Shown: one piece after another, positions 59,881 to 64,000 of the stretch
How the letters are laid out: each line of letters begins with the position of its first letter
Numbering within the stretch: position 1 is the first letter of the stretch
The notes under the pieces: generated by a model
What the model was told of the DNA's origin: nothing
The model's database searches: none
Seen by the model: only the letters and a program-made list of their open reading frames with translations
Program-made: the position numbers and the translations under genes
Assembly: GCF_014493765.1 (NCBI RefSeq)
Contig: NZ_JACTVJ010000007.1
Coordinates: forward strand, 620,001-684,000
Direction: 5' to 3'
DNA from: Streptomyces polyasparticus
GTDB taxonomy: Bacteria > Actinomycetota > Actinomycetes > Streptomycetales > Streptomycetaceae
Length of the DNA: 64,000 bases

Positions 59881-59982
59881 CGCGCTCTCCGCTCCACACG
59901 CGGCCGGACCGGCCGCCCTTGCCGTATTCAACGGCAGGGACGACCGGTCCGATCGCAGCGCGGAGCCGACGTAAGACTTCCG

Positions 59983-60807
59983 TCACCGCTTGACGGTCTT
60001 GTTGTACGCCCGCAGCGCCCACCAGTAGCCGAAGAGCGCGAGTCCGGCGCACCAGGCGAGGGCGATCAGGCCGTTGTTGCCGATCTCGCCGCCCATCAGG
60101 AGGCCGCGGACGGTCTCGTTGATCGGCGTGAAGGGCTGGTACTCGGCGAACCAGCGCAGCCCGGCCGGCATCGAGTCGGGGTCGACGACCGCGCTGCCCA
60201 TGAGGGGCAGGAGCGTCAGGGGCAGCGGACCGTTGGAGGCGGACTCGACGGTCTTGGCGTTCATGCCCATGCCGGCGCACAGCCAGCTCAGGCCCAGGGC
60301 GAGGAAGATCAGCAGGCCGGCGGCGGCGAGCCACTCGACGACCGAGGCGTTCGGACGGAAGCCGATCGCGACCGCGACACCGGTGATCAGGGCGAGCACC
60401 GCCGTGACCTGGATGGTGCTGCCGAGCACATGTCCGCTGAGCATGGCGCCGCGGGAGATCGACATCGTACGGAAGCGGTTGATGATCCCTTCCGTCTTGT
60501 CGGTGCAGACGGACACGGCGGTGGCGACGGCGCCCGAGGTCGCGGTCATCACGATGATGCCGGGCACCAGGTAGTTGATGTAGTCGTCCCGCGTGGTGCC
60601 GGGGCCGAGGGTGCCGGTGCCGATCGCGCCGCCGAAGACGTACACGAAGAGCAGCAGGAAGAGCAGCGGCATGACGAGGATCGAGATCGTCATCGCCGGG
60701 TAGCGCTGCATGTGCTTGAGGTTACGGCGCAGCATCGTCAGGGAGTCGCGCACGGCGGTCGAGCCGCCGGGAGCGGTCTTGGCGGGGGTGAGGGCGGCGG
60801 TGCTCAT
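59983..60807 (-). CDS. ABC-2 exporter permease (DrrB-like)
   Basis: 274 residues with six helices, typical DrrB/ABC-2 type. RNLKHMQRYPAMTISILVMP is the first-helix lead-in; NRFRTMSISRGAMLSGH is the family loop; the late helix ends in WWALRAYNKTVKR. Its ATG overlaps the ATPase stop. Probably exports a drug or lipid. In DrrAB systems this pairs with the adjacent ATPase. Confidence 0.9.
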   Translation of the reverse strand: MSTAALTPAKTAPGGSTAVRDSLTMLRRNLKHMQRYPAMTISILVMPLLFLLLFVYVFGGAIGTGTLGPGTTRDDYINYLVPGIIVMTATSGAVATAVSVCTDKTEGIINRFRTMSISRGAMLSGHVLGSTIQVTAVLALITGVAVAIGFRPNASVVEWLAAAGLLIFLALGLSWLCAGMGMNAKTVESASNGPLPLTLLPLMGSAVVDPDSMPAGLRWFAEYQPFTPINETVRGLLMGGEIGNNGLIALAWCAGLALFGYWWALRAYNKTVKR

Positions 60808-61778
60808 CGGGCCGACTCCTTCTGCGGGGTGGTGTCCTGCGCGGGCTTGCCGGTGAGGGTGAGGAAGACGTCGTCGAGGTCGGGGGTGTGCACGGTCAGG
60901 GACTCGGCCGTGACCCCGGTGGTGTCGAGCACGTCGAGTACGGCGCGGAGGTTGGCCACCGAGCCGTCGCTGGGGATCTGCAGCGTCAGGGACTCCTCGT
61001 CCTTGTTCGCGACCCCGAACAGGCCGGCGGCGGTGTCGAGTTCGGCGGCGTCCGAGAACTGCAGCCTGACGTGCCCGCCGGGGATCCGCCGCTTGAGCTC
61101 CTCGGCGGTGCCCTCGGCGACGAGCCGGCCGTGGTCCAACAGCGCTATGCGGTCGGCGAGTTGGTCGGCCTCCTCCAGATACTGCGTGGTCAGGAAGATG
61201 GTCGTGCCCTGGCCGACGAGATCGCGGATGAGTTCCCACATGATCCGCCGGCTGCGCGGGTCGAGGCCGGTGGTGGGCTCGTCGAGGAAGATGATGCCGG
61301 GGCTCGAGACCAGGGTCATCGCGAGATCCAGCTTGCGGCGCATACCGCCGGAGAAGGTGGCGGCCGTCTTGTGCGCGGCCTCGGTGAGGTCGAAGCGCTC
61401 GAGCAGATGGGCGGAGCGCCGCTTGCCCTCGGCCTTGGGCAGATGGCTGAGGTCGGCCATCAGCATCAGGTTCTCCTCGGCGGTGAGGAGGTTGTCCACG
61501 GCCGAGAACTGGCCGGTGACGCCGATCGAACGGCGGACCTTCGCGGCCTGGCGAACCATGTCGTATCCGGCGATCTGCGCCTCGCCGCCGTCCGCGGCGA
61601 TCAGGGTGGAGAGGATCTCCACGGTGGTCGTCTTGCCGGCGCCGTTCGGACCGAGCAGAGCGAAGATGCTGCCCTCCGGGATCGTCAGATCGATCCCGTC
61701 GAGGACGACCTTGTCTCCGTACGACTTGCGCAGACCGATGGCGGTGATGGCGGCGGGAGCAGCATTGGATGTGCTCAT
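60804..61778 (-). CDS. ABC exporter ATPase (DrrA-like)
   Basis: 324 residues. Walker A GPNGAGKTTT, signature FSGGMRRKLDLA, Walker B IIFLDEPTTGLDPRS, plus the DrrA-type C-terminal ~95 residues containing LTVHTPDLDDVFLTLTG. Daunorubicin-resistance-type exporter subunit. It lies downstream of the DUF4097 gene, suggesting regulated membrane-stress export. Confidence 0.95.
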   Translation of the reverse strand: MSTSNAAPAAITAIGLRKSYGDKVVLDGIDLTIPEGSIFALLGPNGAGKTTTVEILSTLIAADGGEAQIAGYDMVRQAAKVRRSIGVTGQFSAVDNLLTAEENLMLMADLSHLPKAEGKRRSAHLLERFDLTEAAHKTAATFSGGMRRKLDLAMTLVSSPGIIFLDEPTTGLDPRSRRIMWELIRDLVGQGTTIFLTTQYLEEADQLADRIALLDHGRLVAEGTAEELKRRIPGGHVRLQFSDAAELDTAAGLFGVANKDEESLTLQIPSDGSVANLRAVLDVLDTTGVTAESLTVHTPDLDDVFLTLTGKPAQDTTPQKESAR

Positions 61779-61897
61779 GACAGCCTGCCTCCTGTGCGTG
61801 GGTAGGGGGTGGTGAAGTGGCTTGTGGAGTACGGGGGTTGGGGTGGGCCCCTCGGATGTCGGGCTGAGGGGCCCGGCTCGATGACTGGTGAGGCGGA

Positions 61898-62740
61898 TCA
61901 GGCGCGGCGGATCACGATGTCGCCGACCGAGGTGCGGCCGCGGACCTCCACGGTCTCCTTGGAGGCGTCGGGGCCCGTGCCCGGGCCGAGCTCGTTGCGT
62001 ACGGCACCGGCCTTGGTGTTCACGTCCAGCCAGGCGGCCGTGCCTTCGGCGATACCGATCTCCAGGGGGCCGACGGAGGTCTCGAAGCGGACCTGGCCGC
62101 GCTCGACCCGGCCGATCCGGATGGCGCCGGCCGAGGAGGCCGCGTCCACGTCGCCGTGCGCGGTGCCCACGGAGATCCGGCCGTTGGCCGCCTTGGCCTG
62201 CAGGTTCCCGGTGATCGTGCCGACGGCGCTGTCGCCGTTGCTGTTCTTCACGGTGGCCGGACCGTCGATCTCGCCGAGGTCGATCCGCCCGGTGCCGGAG
62301 ATGAACTGGTGGTCGGTGCCGCTCGCCCGGTCCACGCGGATGTCGCCGAACCCGGTCTTGATGTTGGCGTTGCCGACCTCGTCGAGATGGATGTTGCCCA
62401 TGCTCGTCTTGACCGTGACATCGCCGAACCGGCCCTGGCCGTCGATGTAGATCATCGAGGCGTTGCTGCCGAGCGCGGAGCCCTCCGGTAGTTCGACGAC
62501 CACGTCGATGCCGCCGGACTTGTTGAACACGGACCGCGACTTGGGCGCCTTCACGAGCAGCCGGCCGCCGGAGAAGGTGACCTGGGTGTTCTTCGCGGTG
62601 CGTACGTCGCGGTCGTTGGCGTCGTTGGTCGGCGTGACCTCGACGGTGGTGTCGGTGCGGTCGCTCGCGGCGATCCGCAGGTTGATCATGTCGCCCTCCA
62701 CGGTGACGGTGATCGGTCCGGGGGTCTCGAAGCTGGTCAT
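61898..62740 (-). CDS. DUF4097-family beta-strand repeat protein
   Basis: 280 residues made of repeated short beta strands (GDVTVKTSMGNIHLDEVGN, then GFGDIRVDRASG, GRIDLGEIDG), the right-handed beta-helix pattern of DUF4097. No signal peptide or helix, so probably cytoplasmic. Often encoded with RHH/HicB-like proteins and DrrAB-type exporters in Streptomyces, as here. Role unknown. Confidence 0.88.
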   Translation of the reverse strand: MTSFETPGPITVTVEGDMINLRIAASDRTDTTVEVTPTNDANDRDVRTAKNTQVTFSGGRLLVKAPKSRSVFNKSGGIDVVVELPEGSALGSNASMIYIDGQGRFGDVTVKTSMGNIHLDEVGNANIKTGFGDIRVDRASGTDHQFISGTGRIDLGEIDGPATVKNSNGDSAVGTITGNLQAKAANGRISVGTAHGDVDAASSAGAIRIGRVERGQVRFETSVGPLEIGIAEGTAAWLDVNTKAGAVRNELGPGTGPDASKETVEVRGRTSVGDIVIRRA

Positions 62741-62834
62741 CTCGGGTCCGTCCTTACGGTGTGAAGTCTGAGGTCTGTGTCGTGCTTGAAGTCTTGGGGG
62801 CGGGGCCTCGGGTGAGGCTTCGGGCCCGGGGCCG

Positions 62835-63344
62835 TCAGCCGGCCCAGCCGGTGAAGTCCCGTGCGTGGTCGCGGTGGTGGGGGCCGGCCGGCGGCGGGGT
62901 CAGGGCGGCGGCCACGGCGCGGCCGAGCCAGGCGTTGAGCGAGAGCCCCTCGCGGGCCGCGGCCTCCTCGGCCTGCACCTTGAGGTGGGCGGCGAGGCGG
63001 AGGTTGATCCGCGAGGTGCCGCCCTCGTCGGGGGCGGCCGGCTCCGGGGCGGCCGCGGGCATCGGGTACGCGGTCGGCTCGGCGCGCTCCTGTACGTCGG
63101 GCTGCGGCGTGCTGACCACGAACTCGGGGTCGGTCCCCCGCAGCCGCACTCCGACGGAGCCGGGTGCGAGCTCACGGGTGACCTCGGCCATCGCGTCCGA
63201 CAGTGCGTTGAGCAGTGCCAGGCGCGCGGCCGACTCGAGCGGCCAGGTGAGCCGCTCGGCCATGGCGCGTGCTTCCGGTCCGGCGGTCTCCGCGGCGGTC
63301 GCCAGCTCCTGGCGGAGGTTGTCGACGTACGGGGTGAGGTCCAT
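62835..63344 (-). CDS. Ribbon-helix-helix (HicB-like) DNA-binding protein
   Basis: 169 residues. A helical N-terminal part is followed by a Pro/Ala-rich linker and a C-terminal RHH domain (SRINLRLAAHLKVQAEEAAA, then LSLNAWLGRAVAAAL). It ends in GWAG. No toxin gene adjoins, so it is more likely a repressor than an antitoxin. Its start (63344) is 10 bp from an array of TGGCGCCA sites, its probable operator. First gene before DUF4097 and the exporter. Confidence 0.85.
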   Translation of the reverse strand: MDLTPYVDNLRQELATAAETAGPEARAMAERLTWPLESAARLALLNALSDAMAEVTRELAPGSVGVRLRGTDPEFVVSTPQPDVQERAEPTAYPMPAAAPEPAAPDEGGTSRINLRLAAHLKVQAEEAAAREGLSLNAWLGRAVAAALTPPPAGPHHRDHARDFTGWAG

Positions 63345-63354
63345 GGCTCAACTA

Positions 63355-63415
63355 TGGCGCCATCATGGCGCCACGTCAAGCGAAGTGTGGCGCCTAATGG
63401 TGCCAGGTGGCGCCG
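63355..63415. promoter_or_regulatory. Array of five TGGCGCCA-type palindromes
   Basis: TGGCGCCA at 63355, TGGCGCCA at 63366, TGGCGCCT at 63388, TGGTGCCA at 63398 and TGGCGCCG at 63408. Spacings are 11, 22, 10 and 10 bp, i.e. whole helical turns, so bound dimers would lie on one face. Lies directly before the RHH gene. Confidence 0.8.
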
Positions 63416-63568
63416 TGGGAGGCGTCATTGCAGGTCGGAGGGATCTGGGGGGGGAATTGGTGACGCCACCAGGGGTGCCGGAGGGCATCAGGGAGCGCCA
63501 GGGGTGCCAGGGAGTGCCACGGACGCCAGCCCGTACCGGGGACGCCAGGGGAGCGCGGCCATGCAAAA

Positions 63569-63605
63569 GCCCCCGGCCGTCGCACTCGGTGCGACGGCCG
63601 GGGGC
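63569..63605 (-). terminator. Intrinsic terminator of the upstream RHH paralogue
   Basis: GCCCCCGGCCGTCGCAC and GTGCGACGGCCGGGGGC (63569-63605) pair perfectly with a TCG loop; TTTT follows on the minus strand. A classic rho-independent terminator. Confidence 0.92.
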
Positions 63606-63622
63606 CCTGTGCTCTGTGTCCG

Positions 63623-64000
63623 CTAGCCCACCCAGCCGGTGAAGCCCTGGCCCGCTCCGCGGGAGCGCGACGAGGGCGGGTCCTGGCGCGGGGCGGGGTT
63701 GATGGCCTGCGAGGCGGCGCGTACGAGCCAGGCGTTGACCGACAGGCTGTCGCGCGCCGCGGCCTCCTCGACCCGGGTCTTGAGGTGCGCCGGAAGCCGG
63801 AAGTTGATGCGCGCCATCGAGCCGTCGTCGGCCTCGGGCGCGGCCGGCGGCGCCGGGGGCAGCGGAGCCTGCGGGGGCTCGGGCAGCTGGGGCGCCGGCT
63901 CGGGTGCGGGCGGCGCCGTCACCACGAACTCGGGGTCGAGCCCGCGCAGCCGTACGTCCACCGAGCCGGGCGCGAGCTCACGGGTGACCTCGTCCATCGC
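63623..64000 (-). CDS. Second RHH (HicB-like) protein, N-terminus outside window
   Basis: The frame runs open to the window end. The visible ~125 residues match the neighbour: MDEVTRELAPGSVDVRLRG, then a Pro-rich linker, the RHH core MARINFRLPAHLKTRVEEAA with LSVNAWLVRAA, and an end in GFTGWVG. It is a tandem paralogue, separated from its sister by a terminator and the TGGCGCCA array. Confidence 0.85.
   Translation of the reverse strand, partial: AMDEVTRELAPGSVDVRLRGLDPEFVVTAPPAPEPAPQLPEPPQAPLPPAPPAAPEADDGSMARINFRLPAHLKTRVEEAAARDSLSVNAWLVRAASQAINPAPRQDPPSSRSRGAGQGFTGWVG

Noticed and set aside
62835-63344. HicAB toxin-antitoxin system
   Set aside because: No HicA-like ORF lies next to either RHH gene in the window; the linked genes are DUF4097 and an exporter.

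Overview
The window is a stretch of high-GC actinobacterial chromosome, almost certainly Streptomyces. The pointers are strong G/C bias at third codon positions, many GTG and TTG starts, promoters whose -10 hexamer lies about 7 nt before the start codon (leaderless mRNAs), twin-arginine signals, and typical families (ECF41 sigma factor, DUF397, Scr1-type regulator, DUF1023 hydrolase, several Ser/Thr kinases). The gene blocks purA, ybaB-recR and ask-asd make it look like core-arm chromosome rather than a plasmid or prophage. No rRNA, tRNA, CRISPR array or integrase was seen.

Layout. 1-5.2 kb: the end of a membrane protein gene carrying an inserted palindrome-ended element, then a tryptophan-to-anthranilate (kynurenine) group: tryptophan dioxygenase, kynureninase and a probable formylkynurenine hydrolase. 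5.2-11.1 kb: an ECF41 sigma factor followed by an NDH-2-like flavoprotein, a NarL-type two-component pair and a P450. 11.2-14.4 kb: an ABC-2 exporter with a divergent GbsR/MarR regulator and a clear AT-rich operator between them. 14.4-22 kb: a degenerate diacylglycerol-kinase-like gene, purA, Uma2, SDR/LysR, and two Tat-exported hydrolases. 22-31 kb: three paralogous Ser/Thr kinases, one fused to a complete MFS transporter and two ending in a shared extracellular domain, together with DUF397, a decapitated Scr1-type regulator and a membrane-anchored phosphate-binding-like protein. 31-33.6 kb: a marR-DJ-1 operon with a double operator, and a class III aminotransferase. 33.6-38.4 kb: an ABC importer without a binding protein, preceded by a 16-codon leader ORF, and an ArsR gene; the same operator motif lies in front of both. 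38.4-44.7 kb: GntR, a large membrane glycosyltransferase, and a decaying DUF1023/WXG-like cassette. 44.8-47.7 kb: SLATT, YbaB, RecR, DUF5063. 47.7-49.8 kb: a cyclodipeptide synthase and P450 pair that reads as a homologue of the Mycobacterium tuberculosis Rv2275-CYP121 (mycocyclosin) pair. 50-54.8 kb: aspartokinase and aspartate-semialdehyde dehydrogenase joined by three tandem overlapping mini-ORFs, then a sigma factor coupled to a membrane protein. 54.8-59.3 kb: SnoaL-like, S9 peptidase, SURF1, small proteins and four tandem-repeat tracts. 59.3-64 kb: DM13, a DrrAB-type exporter, DUF4097, and two tandem ribbon-helix-helix proteins around an array of TGGCGCCA sites.

Main points of interest: the CDPS-CYP121-like pair outside mycobacteria, the kinase-MFS fusion, the shared kinase sensor domain, the ArsR operator shared between two loci, and the lysC-asd mini-ORF array. 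All family calls come from reading the protein sequences. No database search was run.
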